The notes: generated by a model from the letters alone, not told the origin. Positions 42,421-52,519 are shown, counted from the first letter of the stretch. The stretch is DNA of 64,000 nt from Mycolicibacterium baixiangningiae (GCF_016313185.1 NZ_CP066218.1:1550001-1614000), one strand, 5' to 3'. Program-made: numbers and translations.

Positions 42421-43827
42421 CTAGGTCCTCGAGGTCTCCGTCTCGTGGCTGCGACGTCGGTGGACGAAGACTCCGGCCCCGACGATGAACGCCGCCGAGA
42501 TGAGCGACAGGAAGGTCGCCGACTGCTGATCGGGGTCGAAGGCCATCAGGATCAGTACCGCCACGATCGCGACGATCACCGCGACCGTCAGATAGGGGAA
42601 TAGCCACATCTTGACGGGTGCCCGCTCTTTCGCCGCGCGCATGGTGCGGCCGAGTACGAACTGGCTGACCGCGATGGCGAGATAGACGAACAAGGCGATG
42701 GCGCCGCTCGTCGCGAGCAGGTAGCCGAAGATCTTCTCCGGCAGCAGGTAGTTGCCGATCACCGCCAAGAACCCCACCACCATCGAGGCCAGTACCGCGA
42801 CCCACGGCACGCCGTTGCCGGTGAGCTTGCCGACCAGTGCCGGCGCGTCCCGACGCTGACCGAGGGAGAACAGCATCCGAGAGGCGGTGTAGAGCGAAGA
42901 GTTCAGACACGAGGCGACGGCCGTGAGGATGACCAGGTCCATGACGATCTTCGAGCCTGGGATTCCGATGGCCTCCAGGGTGGTCTGGTAGGAGCCGTTG
43001 TCGAGGCTGTCGTAGGGCATCAGCGCGACGATGACGAAGATCGACCCGATGTAGAACAGGGAGATTCGCCAGATCACCGAGTTCACAGCCTTGCTGATGC
43101 CGGTGGTCGGGTCGGGCGACTCGGCGGCGGCGATGGTGACGATCTCGGTTCCCATGAACGAGAACATGGTCACCAACATGCCCGCGATGACCGCGCCGAA
43201 GCCGTTGGGCATGAAACCGTCTGGCTCCCACAGGGAGTGGATGCCACTGACCTGAGAGTCCGGAATGAGCCCGAAGATCGCAGCCGCACCGATTCCGATG
43301 AACGCCACGATGGCGACCACCTTGATCAGGGCGAACCAGAACTCGAACTCACCGTAGTTGCCGACGCTGATGAGGTTGGTCGCGGTGAGCAGCAGCGTCA
43401 CCGTCAGCGCCCAAACCCACTGGGGCCAACCCACCAGGTCGGACAGGATGGACGCCGCCGCCGTCGCCTCGACGGGGATGACCAGCACCCAGAACCACCA
43501 GTACAGCCAGCCGGTGGAGAATCCGGCCCAGCCCCCCAGCGCGCGCTCGGAGTAGACGGAGAACGAGCCCGTGTCGGGATTGGCGGTCGCCATCTCGCCC
43601 AGCATCCGCATCACCAGCACGACCAGGGTGCCGGCCAGGAAGTATGAGATGAGGACCGCGGGTCCCGCCTCCTTGATGGCGTTCGCCGAGCCCACGAACA
43701 GGCCGGCGCCGATGACGCCGGCGATCGAGATCATCGTGATATGACGGGGTTTCAGGCTGGTGCCCAGCGCGCTCTCCGGGGCGCCGTCGCGCGGGAACTT
43801 CTCTGCCTCTGGAATTCGATTGGCCAT
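42421..43827 (-). CDS. APC-family amino acid permease (GabP/CycA-like)
   Basis: 468-aa transporter with about twelve hydrophobic segments. The N-terminal amino acid permease signature HITMISIAGVIGAGLFVGSANAIKEAGPAVLISY lies near residues 29-62, with YSERALGGWAGFSTGWLYWW near residue 91 and FSFMGTEIVTIAAAES near residue 220, consistent with the GABA/D-amino-acid/lysine permease group. It would import an amino acid by proton symport; the substrate is undetermined. It is a housekeeping-type transporter embedded between ESX genes and flanked by 20-bp direct repeats, which suggests later insertion. Confidence 0.88.
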   Translation of the reverse strand: MANRIPEAEKFPRDGAPESALGTSLKPRHITMISIAGVIGAGLFVGSANAIKEAGPAVLISYFLAGTLVVLVMRMLGEMATANPDTGSFSVYSERALGGWAGFSTGWLYWWFWVLVIPVEATAAASILSDLVGWPQWVWALTVTLLLTATNLISVGNYGEFEFWFALIKVVAIVAFIGIGAAAIFGLIPDSQVSGIHSLWEPDGFMPNGFGAVIAGMLVTMFSFMGTEIVTIAAAESPDPTTGISKAVNSVIWRISLFYIGSIFVIVALMPYDSLDNGSYQTTLEAIGIPGSKIVMDLVILTAVASCLNSSLYTASRMLFSLGQRRDAPALVGKLTGNGVPWVAVLASMVVGFLAVIGNYLLPEKIFGYLLATSGAIALFVYLAIAVSQFVLGRTMRAAKERAPVKMWLFPYLTVAVIVAIVAVLILMAFDPDQQSATFLSLISAAFIVGAGVFVHRRRSHETETSRT

Positions 43828-43986
43828 CGGAACGCCTGCCCTTCGTCCGGACCGGGGACAGCGCCCCCGGAGAAGTCCGTGTTGCCCCGAAATCTTTGAT
43901 ACGAAGCCGTAAGGAAGTGCGCTTCAAGACGTATAAACGGCAAGTGACCGGGATTCGTTCACGGACACCTGATCTGAAAAATCAGT

Positions 43987-44006
43987 GAAAAGACCTGTGC
44001 GCCGCC
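43987..44006. repeat. 20-bp direct repeat, right copy
   Basis: GAAAAGACCTGTGCGCCGCC, identical to 42289-42308 and lying immediately after (in gene orientation) the TGA of the EspI-like gene at 44007-44009. The left copy probably derives from the same 3'-end sequence. Confidence 0.7.
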
Positions 44007-45671
44007 TCAACGCACCCGCGAAAACTTGGTGGCCACGGCACCGGCGAGTTCCAGGTACGTGCGCACCGCGTCCGGTGACAGCATGGCGAAGTCGACGTCG
44101 GCCCCTCTGGCCAGGTGCGGTTCGAACGGGACGACGTGAATGGACCCGCTTCTCGCCTCGAAGTACTGGAACACCTCGTCGAACGCGGGCGATCCTCCAC
44201 CGGCTTGAGCACCGCTGAGCACCACGTGTGACTCCCGCGCCAATATCCCGTAGCCATGCTGGGTCAGCCAGTCGAGCGTCGCCGCGGCGCTGCGCGCGGC
44301 GTCCACAGCCGGTGAGCTGACGAGCACCAATGCGTGAGCCAGGTCGAGCACGCTCGCCATCGAGGAGTGCATGATCCCTGTCCCACAGTCGGTCAAGATG
44401 ATGTTGTAGTGGGCTTGGAGGATCTCGATCGTGCGTCGGTAGTCGCTCTCCCCGAATATCTCTGCGACCGCGGGATCCTGCACGCTGGCCAGCACTTCGA
44501 GTCGGCTGGGTGCCAGGCGCGTGTGCTGGCGCACGTCGGCGTAGCGCGAGACGTCGGGGTCGAGCAGCAGGTCGCGCACCGTCGAGGAGGTCGACGAATC
44601 CGAGATGCGCTCGGCCAGGGTGCCGCGGTCGGGGTTCGCGTCCACCGCGATGACGCGATCGGAGCGCACCATGGCAAATGCCGAACCGAGCCCGATGGTG
44701 GTCGTCGTCTTCCCGACACCCCCCTTGATCGAGAGCACTGCGATCCGGAAGTCGCTGGCCAGCGGCTGCCTGATCTGCTCCAGCAGGGCCTGCTGCTCAC
44801 GGTCCTTCTGCGAAACACCCGGGTTGACCCGGCCCTTGGTCGCCCGATACAACATTCGCCGCCAACCGAATTGCGGCGTCAACTGCTCATCGCCCAGGGA
44901 GTCATCGGTGTCGAAGGGCCGGTTCGTCCGCAGCCGCGTCACCTCCCGGGGACCGTCGCCGACGGAGCCTGCACCGTCCCGGCGGCCTTGCGCGGGCGAC
45001 GGTCTCGCCGGGGGCCGAGCTTGGCGGCGGGACCCCGGTTCGCCACCCGCCGACGGGGGCGTCGTCGGAACCCCGTGTCGGCGGGGTGGCATCCACGGCG
45101 GCGGGCCAGGCCAGCCCGGAGGGGGCGGCAGACCGTTCCAGCCGGGAGGTGGCGGGGGTGGGGGTGGTGGCACTGGACGTCCACGCCCCGGCTCGTCGGC
45201 GCCAGGCGACGTGTCGAGACCGCGGTCCGCCGGTGTGGGGGGCCCCTCACCCGGCGGATCGACCGCCGGCTGCCACGGCGGCGCGGCCATCCGGCGCCCG
45301 GTGCGTTTCCTTACGTCCGACGGCGGGGGGTCGACGTCGGCCGGCGCCGGCGGCCAGTCGGGGCTCTCGACCGGACCGGGCTCCGCAGGCGCGCCCGCCG
45401 GCACTGCCGACGGCTGGTGTTCGTCGGGCCTGCCGAGTGCCGGCGGGCGGTGAGCTGGTGGGCTGACCAATTCGGATTCTGGTTCGGCCCTGGGCGGTTC
45501 AGATGGCGGCGCCGGCTCGTCGGGTTCGGCGCTTGAGACGGGTTCTGTTGGCGCGGCGTCGTGCTGCCGTTGCCGCGCGGCGAGACGTGCCATCAAGTCA
45601 GCGGCCCGGCTGTCCACGTCGTCCGACGCCGGTTGCCGGTCCTGGGCTTCGAGTTGGTTCTGATCTGTCAC
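44007..45671 (-). CDS. EspI-like MinD/ParA-family ATPase with proline-rich N-terminus
   Basis: 554-aa ESX-associated protein. About 260 N-terminal residues are rich in Pro, Gly, Arg and Ala (disordered, with PPPPPPP runs). A MinD/ParA ATPase domain follows: Walker A variant VLSIKGGVGKTTTTIG near residue 320, VIAVDANPDRGTL near residue 345 and LTDCGTG near residue 430. EspI (Rv3876) of ESX-1 has this layout and has been linked to ATP-dependent control of secretion. Rv3888c is the ESX-2 counterpart. It lies 40 nt downstream of mycP on the same strand. A shorter paralogue is at 58440-59540. Confidence 0.85.
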   Translation of the reverse strand: MTDQNQLEAQDRQPASDDVDSRAADLMARLAARQRQHDAAPTEPVSSAEPDEPAPPSEPPRAEPESELVSPPAHRPPALGRPDEHQPSAVPAGAPAEPGPVESPDWPPAPADVDPPPSDVRKRTGRRMAAPPWQPAVDPPGEGPPTPADRGLDTSPGADEPGRGRPVPPPPPPPPPGWNGLPPPPGWPGPPPWMPPRRHGVPTTPPSAGGEPGSRRQARPPARPSPAQGRRDGAGSVGDGPREVTRLRTNRPFDTDDSLGDEQLTPQFGWRRMLYRATKGRVNPGVSQKDREQQALLEQIRQPLASDFRIAVLSIKGGVGKTTTTIGLGSAFAMVRSDRVIAVDANPDRGTLAERISDSSTSSTVRDLLLDPDVSRYADVRQHTRLAPSRLEVLASVQDPAVAEIFGESDYRRTIEILQAHYNIILTDCGTGIMHSSMASVLDLAHALVLVSSPAVDAARSAAATLDWLTQHGYGILARESHVVLSGAQAGGGSPAFDEVFQYFEARSGSIHVVPFEPHLARGADVDFAMLSPDAVRTYLELAGAVATKFSRVR

Positions 45672-45711
45672 GGTCGCTCCCTAGTTCGTCCGGCGGAGTT
45701 TCATGGGTTGC

Positions 45712-47076
45712 CTACTTGCGCATCGGCATGTCCAGCACGGTGATCGCGATCGCTGCGAGCACGGCACATCCGAGCAGGACGACGAGCCCGAGGTTGCGCG
45801 CCCGGTGGTCCGCCGAGCCGACCGGCGCCGGCGCGGCCACGGCGGCCACGGCGTCGGGGGCCGATGGCCTGGCCGGCACCTCGAACGTGAGCGCGGCCAC
45901 CGGATCGACGACGCCGTAGCCGACGGTGTCATCCGAACCCGACGCCGCCGTCCGGGCCGTGCGCTTGATCCGCTCCATCACCTCGCCTGCGGACATCTCG
46001 GGGAACCGCGACCGCACCAGCGCGACGATTCCGGAGACGTAGGGGGCCGCGAAGCTCGTGCCGTTCACCGGTACCGGACCGGCCGTCGGATCCAGCCACG
46101 CGTTCATCAGGCCCGGCCCGGTCGGGCTGAGCGACGTGATCTGCTCGCCGGGCGCCGCGACGTCGACCCACGGTCCGTGCAGCGAGAAATCCGCGGGCCG
46201 ACCGGCCGTCGTCACGGCGCCGACGGTCAGGACGTACTCGGAGAACCACGCCGGGCTGGCGACCGTGCGCACCGATGCCCACGCGTCGGCCACCGGTAGG
46301 TTCGGATCACCCATTCCGTTCTGTGCGCTGCACATGCCTTGTGAGGCAATGTTTCCCGCGGCGGCGACCACGACGACGTTGCGCTCGAACGCGTAGCGCA
46401 CCGCCTGCCCGACCGCGGCGTCGTCGATGTCCGTCCCCACCGGGGCGCACGCGGCCTCGGACAGATTGATGACGGTCGCCCCGAGGTCGACGGCCCGCAC
46501 GATCGCGTAGGCCAGCGTCCGGGTGTTGCCGTAACCCGCCGACGTCGCGTTGGGATCGTCCTGGGCCGGCCCCGTTCCCTTCACCGAGTACACGCCGCTG
46601 TTCTGCCGGATGGACAGGATGGCCGCCTCGGGTGCCACGCCGCTGAACCCGTCGGCGGGGCTGGGCGCGGCGGCGATGATCCCGGCCACCAGGGTGCCGT
46701 GCGCGTCGCAGTCGGCCAGACCGTCCGACGACGAGACGTAGTCGCCACCGGGCTCCAGCGCGAGCAATCTGGGGTTGGGGGAGACGCCGGTGTCGATCAC
46801 CGCCACCTTCTGGCCCGCCCCCCGGGAGAATCGCCAGGCGGCGCTGTAGTCGAGCATCATGTCACCGGCCGGTCGCCGCTGGAACTGGGTGCCGGGAAGG
46901 GTGGTGGCCTGTGCGCACACCGTCTTCTGCTCGGTGGGGTCCATCGGGGCGACGGGACCCGTGGGTGGCGGACCAGGTGCGATGATCGGCGGTCCGATGG
47001 CCGCCGCCGGCGCCGGCCAAGCCACGATGCCGCCGACGAACAGGCACACGGCCGCCATCCGAGCCCAGTGCCTCAC
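45712..47076 (-). CDS. mycP: Mycosin (ESX subtilisin-like serine protease)
   Basis: 454-aa mycosin. It has an N-terminal signal sequence (residues 1-25, MAAVCLFVGGIVAWPAPAAA), then a subtilase domain with catalytic Asp near residue 95 (VAVIDTGV), His near residue 125 (DAHGTLVAG) and Ser near residue 339 (NGTSFAAPYVSG). A C-terminal transmembrane helix lies at about residues 425-448. Mycosins cap the periplasmic face of the ESX complex and are required for its stability and secretion. GTG 47076 overlaps the upstream eccD stop by four bases (GTGA, 47073-47076). Confidence 0.93.
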   Translation of the reverse strand: MRHWARMAAVCLFVGGIVAWPAPAAAIGPPIIAPGPPPTGPVAPMDPTEQKTVCAQATTLPGTQFQRRPAGDMMLDYSAAWRFSRGAGQKVAVIDTGVSPNPRLLALEPGGDYVSSSDGLADCDAHGTLVAGIIAAAPSPADGFSGVAPEAAILSIRQNSGVYSVKGTGPAQDDPNATSAGYGNTRTLAYAIVRAVDLGATVINLSEAACAPVGTDIDDAAVGQAVRYAFERNVVVVAAAGNIASQGMCSAQNGMGDPNLPVADAWASVRTVASPAWFSEYVLTVGAVTTAGRPADFSLHGPWVDVAAPGEQITSLSPTGPGLMNAWLDPTAGPVPVNGTSFAAPYVSGIVALVRSRFPEMSAGEVMERIKRTARTAASGSDDTVGYGVVDPVAALTFEVPARPSAPDAVAAVAAPAPVGSADHRARNLGLVVLLGCAVLAAIAITVLDMPMRK

Positions 47077-48497
47077 CCGACACCCCAACTCGCATAGCCC
47101 CCGACCGCCCACAGGGCGCTGGGCACAACCAGGCCGAACGCGAGGTACGAACACAGCGAGAGAAGCGCCCGCCACCGAGGGCGCCGACGGGCGGACCCAG
47201 ACCCGGCCCCGACGGCGGCAAGCACGATCGCACACGCCAGCAGCGCCGAGGCGCCCGCCACCGACGTCGGTTCGTCGCCCCGTACCGCGGCGAAGGCGAC
47301 CGCGACGACCAGAGCCACCGCAGGCAGGCCCAACGCGGCCCGCGCCAAACCGGTGCGGGCACCGGGGCGCGGCAGCCCCAGCGCCGCGGCACACACCAGG
47401 CCGAACGTCAGGGCGGGCCAAGATGGGGTAGGCCCAGCCCAAGCGACTGCTGCCCCCCCGAAACAGGCGCCGACCGCCAAACCGGCGTACAGCCCGGCGC
47501 GCAGCGAACGGGCCCGGGTCACTTGCCGTCCGACGTCCTCGCCGCCGGGCGGTGGGGCGGTTCCCGTCGATTCCTGTCCGTCCGTCGGATCGGGTCGGGC
47601 GGGGCGGGAATAGTCCAACCGCGCGGTCAACCTGGGGACGGCGAGCGTCGCGACCGTGGCCCCGACTGCCAGCCACACCGCTGCCCCGAAGCCGGTGACG
47701 CCAGCCGCATGGATCACCGATGCGATTGCGCCGCAGGCGAAGAACACCCCGGCCGCGGTGAAGCCCCCCGCGCCGGCACCGACGAGGCGGTACCCCGCCA
47801 CGCAGAGCAGGATCAGTGCCAGCGCCCCGCCGGCGAGGGCCAGACTGCCGTAGGGCGAAAGGCCGGCCCAGCAGCCGGCCGCGGCGATGGGAAGACAGGC
47901 CCACCCCAGGACTGCGCCGGACTGGGGTGATCCGCCGGACCGCGGAAAGATCGCGGCGACGACGAGCAGCGTCACGGCGACGAATGCGGACAGGCCGAGC
48001 AGTGCGGCCCGCCGCGGGCTCGATGCGTCGACCAGCACGAGGTAGACCCAGGCCGCGGCGGCCAGGCACACCCCGAGGTAGGCGATGCGGCCGGCCGCCG
48101 CCGGATCCCAACCGGGATGGCCCGACTGGTTGAGGTGAGCCGCGGCGTCGACCACGTCGTCGTACAGCGTGGGGATCGCAAGTGTGCGTCGGCCCCGGAG
48201 ATAGAGGACGTCGTCCTGGGACACCGCGGCGCCGCGCAGGGTGTCGTCGGGTGCCAGGAGTGCCCCGGACTCGGCTCCGACGAGCCCCCAGACCACGTCC
48301 TTGGGGAGGTCTTCGGCGCCGTCGAACAGGCGGACGACCTCGGGCACGAGCAGGGCAACGGGGACGTCGAGCGGAAGGGACAGGTCGAGCTGTCGGTGCT
48401 GCCCGACAACCGCGACCCGCACCAGCTCGGGCAGCGGTGACATTGCCTCGTGCCCGGTCGAGTCGAGATCGGTTCTCGGCGCGGCGAGTTCGGTCAC
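47073..48497 (-). CDS. eccD: EccD-type ESX membrane channel component (first of two)
   Basis: 474-aa EccD-family protein. A ubiquitin-like cytoplasmic domain lies at about residues 22-110 (VRVAVVGQHRQLDLSLP, then GAAVSQDDVLYLRG), followed by about eleven hydrophobic segments to the C-terminus (YLAFGLVVPSALWAVGGY). EccD forms the central membrane vestibule of ESX complexes and is present in two copies per protomer. GTG 48497 overlaps the eccC stop by four bases, and its own stop overlaps mycP likewise, so eccC-eccD-mycP are translationally coupled. It is clearly divergent from the second eccD at 52636-54129. Confidence 0.85.
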   Translation of the reverse strand: MTELAAPRTDLDSTGHEAMSPLPELVRVAVVGQHRQLDLSLPLDVPVALLVPEVVRLFDGAEDLPKDVVWGLVGAESGALLAPDDTLRGAAVSQDDVLYLRGRRTLAIPTLYDDVVDAAAHLNQSGHPGWDPAAAGRIAYLGVCLAAAAWVYLVLVDASSPRRAALLGLSAFVAVTLLVVAAIFPRSGGSPQSGAVLGWACLPIAAAGCWAGLSPYGSLALAGGALALILLCVAGYRLVGAGAGGFTAAGVFFACGAIASVIHAAGVTGFGAAVWLAVGATVATLAVPRLTARLDYSRPARPDPTDGQESTGTAPPPGGEDVGRQVTRARSLRAGLYAGLAVGACFGGAAVAWAGPTPSWPALTFGLVCAAALGLPRPGARTGLARAALGLPAVALVVAVAFAAVRGDEPTSVAGASALLACAIVLAAVGAGSGSARRRPRWRALLSLCSYLAFGLVVPSALWAVGGYASWGVG

Positions 48498-51400
48498 AGG
48501 TCGGGCATCCGTGACAGTTGGATGACGTCGGAGTTGACCGACCGTGACATCAGCATTCCCCGCCCGGGTGGCATGGGTTGGGGTCTGAAGCCGAACAGTG
48601 CGCCCTCGTCCTTGGTCCCGCTCATCACGAGGCCGTGGCACGACAGGTCCTTCAGACGCCCGATGATGGGGTCCATGATGGCCCGCCCGGCCCCACCGAT
48701 GCGGCGGGCGATGATCACGCGCAGACCCACGTCGCGCGCTTGGGGCAGGTACTCGAGCAGCGGGCCCAGCGGATGGTTCATCGACCCACCGGGAATCAGG
48801 TCGTAGTCGTCGATCAGGACGTAGACGTCGGGGCCCTGCCACCACGACCTGTCCCGGAGTTGCTGCTGGGTGACGTCGCTGGGTGGCAGTCGCTCCTTGA
48901 GCGTGGCCGCGAGCTCGGTCATGGCTTCACCGCAGGACTGCGCGGCGGTCGCGTAGGCGCTCAGGTAGTCGTTCTCCACCGCACCCAGCAGCGTCCGTCT
49001 GAAGTCGACGACGACGATCTTGCACTCCTCCGGCGTCGAGCCCTCGGTGAGGCCCGCGGCGATGTTGCGCAGCAGCCCGGTCTTGCCGCACTCGGAGTCC
49101 CCGAACACGACGAGGTGCGGCTGGGTGTCGAAGTCCAGGACCACGGGCGCCAGCTCCGATTCGCTGACGCCGATGGCCACCTTGTTTCTGCCCAGTGCGC
49201 CTGCGTCGCGGGCGGCGGCGGTGACGGCAGCGCGGTCGACGTCGTGCGGAAGCATGCGAACCCGTGGCGCCTCCCGGTCGCCGTAGACCGCGCGCACCGT
49301 CGCGCAGGCCGCGGCGACTCCGGCAGGCAGATCCTCGACGTCCGACGACGAGTCCAGGCGGGGCAGGCCGATGAGGATGTGCAGCCGTTCGGGGTTCATC
49401 CCACGTCCTGGTCGCCCGACGGGCACGAGTTCGGCGAACTTGCGGCCGACGTCGCTGTCCATCGGGTCGCCCATGCGCAGCTCGACGCGGGTGCCCATCA
49501 TGTCCTTGACGGCGGGCCGGATCTCCATCCACCGCGTGGCGGTGATCGCGAGGTGGACGCCGTAGGACAGGCCCTGGATCGCGATGGCCTGGAGTGCCGG
49601 TTCGAGCAGGTCGAAGTCGCTTTTGATGGTGGCCCATCCGTCGATGACGAGCACGACGTCGCCGAAGTGGTCGCTGCTCAGCGGGTCTCGGGCTGCCTCC
49701 GCCGGCGGCATGGCGGCCAGGGTCGCCTTGCGCTGCCGGAAGTCACGCATCGACTCGATTCCCAGCTCGCGGAACCGCTCCTCGCGCGCCCGCAGGATCC
49801 CGGTCACCTCGGCGACGGTGCGACGGATGCGGTCCGAATCCATCCGGCCTGCCACGCTGCCGACATGCGGGAGGCTGCTGAGGCTGCCCAGTGTGCCGCC
49901 GCCGAAGTCCAGGCAGTAGAACTGGATCTGCTCGGGGGTGTGGGTTGCGGCCGCGGCCATGATGAGACTGCGCAGCGCCGTGGACTTGCCCGACTGCGGG
50001 CCGCCGACGATGGCTACGTTCCCCTTCGCGCCGGCAAGGTCGAGGACGAGGACGTCGCGTCGCTGGTCGTAGGGCCGGTCGACGACGCCGACGGGAAGCA
50101 GCAAGCGTCCGTTGACGTTTCGGGGGTCGCTCCAGTTGGAGTCAGGCAGCAGGGCGTTCACGGCGGGGCTGGCCTCCAGCGGGGGCAGCCATACCTCGTG
50201 CGCTGGCCTGCCGTGCCCGTGCAGCCGGCCGACCACCACGTCGAGCAGCGTCGTCCGCGTCGAGGACGCGGACGTCTCGGTCTGGGGCTCGGTGACGTCG
50301 GGGTCCGGCGACGCGACGGGAGCCGAATCCCGTTCTACCGGTGTCGCGGTGAAGAGCTTGGGTGCCCGGTTGCCCAGCGTCGATGGCCTGCCACTGGTCG
50401 AGGACAGGCGAGGCTTGGAGTAAGTACCGGAGACGTAGGACGCAGTGAAGCGCATGGGCTCGTTGGCGTCGCACTTCAAGAAGCCCGAACCAGGGACGCT
50501 GGGCAGGTGGTAGGCATCCGGAACGCCCAGCACGCTACGGGATTCGCCGGCGGAGAACGTCTTCAGGCCTATCCGGTATGACAGGTGGGAGTCCAGCCCG
50601 CGCAATTTGCCTTCCTCCAGTCGCTGCGATGCCAGCAGCAGGTGAATGTGCAGACTTCGGCCGAGCCGCCCGATCATCACGAACAGCTCGGCGAAATCCG
50701 GTTTCTGAGACAGCAACTCGGAGAACTCGTCCACGACGATGAACAACGCCGGCAGTGGCTCCAGCGGTGTGCCTGCGGCCCGCGCGCGGTTGTAGTCGCC
50801 GACGTTGGCGAAGTTGCCTGCCGAACGCAGCAGTTCCTGCCTGCGGTTCATCTCACCGGCCAGCGCGTCGCGCATGCGGTCGACCATCGTCAGCTCGTCT
50901 TCGAGGTTGGTGATGATCGCGGCGATGTGGGGAAGGCCGTCCAGGCCCAGGAACGTCGCGCCGCCCTTGAAGTCCACCAGGATGAGGTTGAGCGCCTCCG
51001 GGGAGTGGGACGTGACCATCGCCAGCACCAAGGTGCGCAGGAACTCCGACTTGCCCGAACCCGTCGCACCGATGCAGAGGCCGTGCGGCCCCATGCCGCC
51101 CTCGGCGGACTCCTTGATGTCCAGTTCGAGCGGCTGCCCCGACGGGGTGATGCCGACCGGAACACGCAGCCGTTTGCGCGGCGAGGAGGGCCGCCACACC
51201 TCCTCCGGGACGATCTCGGCGGCGTCGGGAATCTTCAGTAGCGCCATCAGGCCCGGATCGGTGGCCCGGACGTTGGCTTCGAGGTTGACGATGTGCGCAG
51301 CGCCGCCCGGCCGGAACCGGCTGAACGTGCGCGCGGTCGCCTCGGCCTCGGCCAGGCTGAGTTCGTCGGCCTTGGCGAAGTGTTCGACGCCTGCCGCCGT

Positions 51401-52519
51401 CCGCGCCCCGACGTCGTCGCCGTCGACCACGAGCTGCAGGCCGCGCCGTGACCCGGACCCGTCCCGGGGACCGTTGAGGTCGAGGACGGTGACACTGTCC
51501 AGACCGGCGTCGGTGATCAACCGCTCGTCCCCGGTGACGTACCCGTCGTCGATCACGACGACCAGGTGCCGCTGGCCGTCGGCGAGCTGCGAATTGCGGT
51601 TGAAGCGGCCCCGTTCGGAGAGGTCGGACTCCAGCGCGCTCTCCAACAACTCCAGTGTCGGATACAGCAGCCGCATCGTCCCGCAGCCGTCACGCAGCGT
51701 CTCGTGCTGGGCCTGGGCCAGCCACTTCACCCACTTCCAGTTCGCGTTGTCGGGATTCGACGTGACGACCGCGATCTGCACGTGGTCGGGACCGTGAAAG
51801 GTGCACAGCTCGAGCACCATCGCCCGAACCAGCTGCCGGATCTGGGTGCGGTCACCGTCGAAGCTGATCGTCGGAAACGCCCGCAGCGACACCGCGGTCG
51901 GCAGGGCGTGAACCACCGAGTGCGTGGCGACGAAGCGTCGCAGCGCCACGGTGGACACTGGCTCCAGGTCCTCGGGTGGTCCGGTCTCAGGGGCCAACAG
52001 ACGGGTGGCCAGGCGATGGGTGCCCACGCCGACACGGACGTGGCAGAAGTCGTTGTCGGTGGGTCGGCGCTCCCACATCCGGCGCGTGCCCGCCAGGTCG
52101 ACGAGGGTCCGTGGGTCGGGATGGCTCCATTGCAGAGTCGCCCGCTGCGCCGCGCCGGTCTGCTCGGCGTCGTCCCGCAACCCGGCCAGGTAGCTGAAGA
52201 AGTCCTTGCGCTCCTCGTTGAGCTCCGAGGCAGCCTTGCCCGATTTGGCGCCACCCATGAACATGCCGGCCATCGACATGATCATCATCATCGGGAAGAG
52301 CAGGAACATGGGATTGCGGGTGACGTCTCGGCCGCCCACGGTGATCAGCAGCGCGATCATCCCGATCACGGCGACGAGCATGATGACGGGCATCAACTTC
52401 ATGAGCAGGTTTCCGGGGATGACCCGCGGCACCTCCGGGGGCGATTGCAGGCTCACCTCGCCGCCCGGCATGCGCGGCGGCGACAGCCGCAATCGACGGA
52501 CGAAGCCCTGCCTGGTCAT
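48494..52519 (-). CDS. eccC: EccC, single-chain ESX FtsK/SpoIIIE ATPase
   Basis: 1341-aa ESX motor. Two N-terminal transmembrane helices (about residues 38-62 and 68-90) follow the family start PPRMPGGEVSLQSPPEVPRVIPG. Three FtsK/SpoIIIE ATPase domains have Walker A motifs GATGSGKS near residue 486, GGPQSGKST near residue 841 and GDSECGKT near residue 1143. Walker B is seen as LILVDFKGG, FYCLDFGGG and IVVVDFRR. The last ATPase recognises substrate export signals. The chain is unsplit, unlike EccCa1/EccCb1 of ESX-1. ATG 52519 was chosen at the conserved N-terminus. It diverges from the second eccD across 116 bp. Confidence 0.95.
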   Translation of the reverse strand: MTRQGFVRRLRLSPPRMPGGEVSLQSPPEVPRVIPGNLLMKLMPVIMLVAVIGMIALLITVGGRDVTRNPMFLLFPMMMIMSMAGMFMGGAKSGKAASELNEERKDFFSYLAGLRDDAEQTGAAQRATLQWSHPDPRTLVDLAGTRRMWERRPTDNDFCHVRVGVGTHRLATRLLAPETGPPEDLEPVSTVALRRFVATHSVVHALPTAVSLRAFPTISFDGDRTQIRQLVRAMVLELCTFHGPDHVQIAVVTSNPDNANWKWVKWLAQAQHETLRDGCGTMRLLYPTLELLESALESDLSERGRFNRNSQLADGQRHLVVVIDDGYVTGDERLITDAGLDSVTVLDLNGPRDGSGSRRGLQLVVDGDDVGARTAAGVEHFAKADELSLAEAEATARTFSRFRPGGAAHIVNLEANVRATDPGLMALLKIPDAAEIVPEEVWRPSSPRKRLRVPVGITPSGQPLELDIKESAEGGMGPHGLCIGATGSGKSEFLRTLVLAMVTSHSPEALNLILVDFKGGATFLGLDGLPHIAAIITNLEDELTMVDRMRDALAGEMNRRQELLRSAGNFANVGDYNRARAAGTPLEPLPALFIVVDEFSELLSQKPDFAELFVMIGRLGRSLHIHLLLASQRLEEGKLRGLDSHLSYRIGLKTFSAGESRSVLGVPDAYHLPSVPGSGFLKCDANEPMRFTASYVSGTYSKPRLSSTSGRPSTLGNRAPKLFTATPVERDSAPVASPDPDVTEPQTETSASSTRTTLLDVVVGRLHGHGRPAHEVWLPPLEASPAVNALLPDSNWSDPRNVNGRLLLPVGVVDRPYDQRRDVLVLDLAGAKGNVAIVGGPQSGKSTALRSLIMAAAATHTPEQIQFYCLDFGGGTLGSLSSLPHVGSVAGRMDSDRIRRTVAEVTGILRAREERFRELGIESMRDFRQRKATLAAMPPAEAARDPLSSDHFGDVVLVIDGWATIKSDFDLLEPALQAIAIQGLSYGVHLAITATRWMEIRPAVKDMMGTRVELRMGDPMDSDVGRKFAELVPVGRPGRGMNPERLHILIGLPRLDSSSDVEDLPAGVAAACATVRAVYGDREAPRVRMLPHDVDRAAVTAAARDAGALGRNKVAIGVSESELAPVVLDFDTQPHLVVFGDSECGKTGLLRNIAAGLTEGSTPEECKIVVVDFRRTLLGAVENDYLSAYATAAQSCGEAMTELAATLKERLPPSDVTQQQLRDRSWWQGPDVYVLIDDYDLIPGGSMNHPLGPLLEYLPQARDVGLRVIIARRIGGAGRAIMDPIIGRLKDLSCHGLVMSGTKDEGALFGFRPQPMPPGRGMLMSRSVNSDVIQLSRMPDL

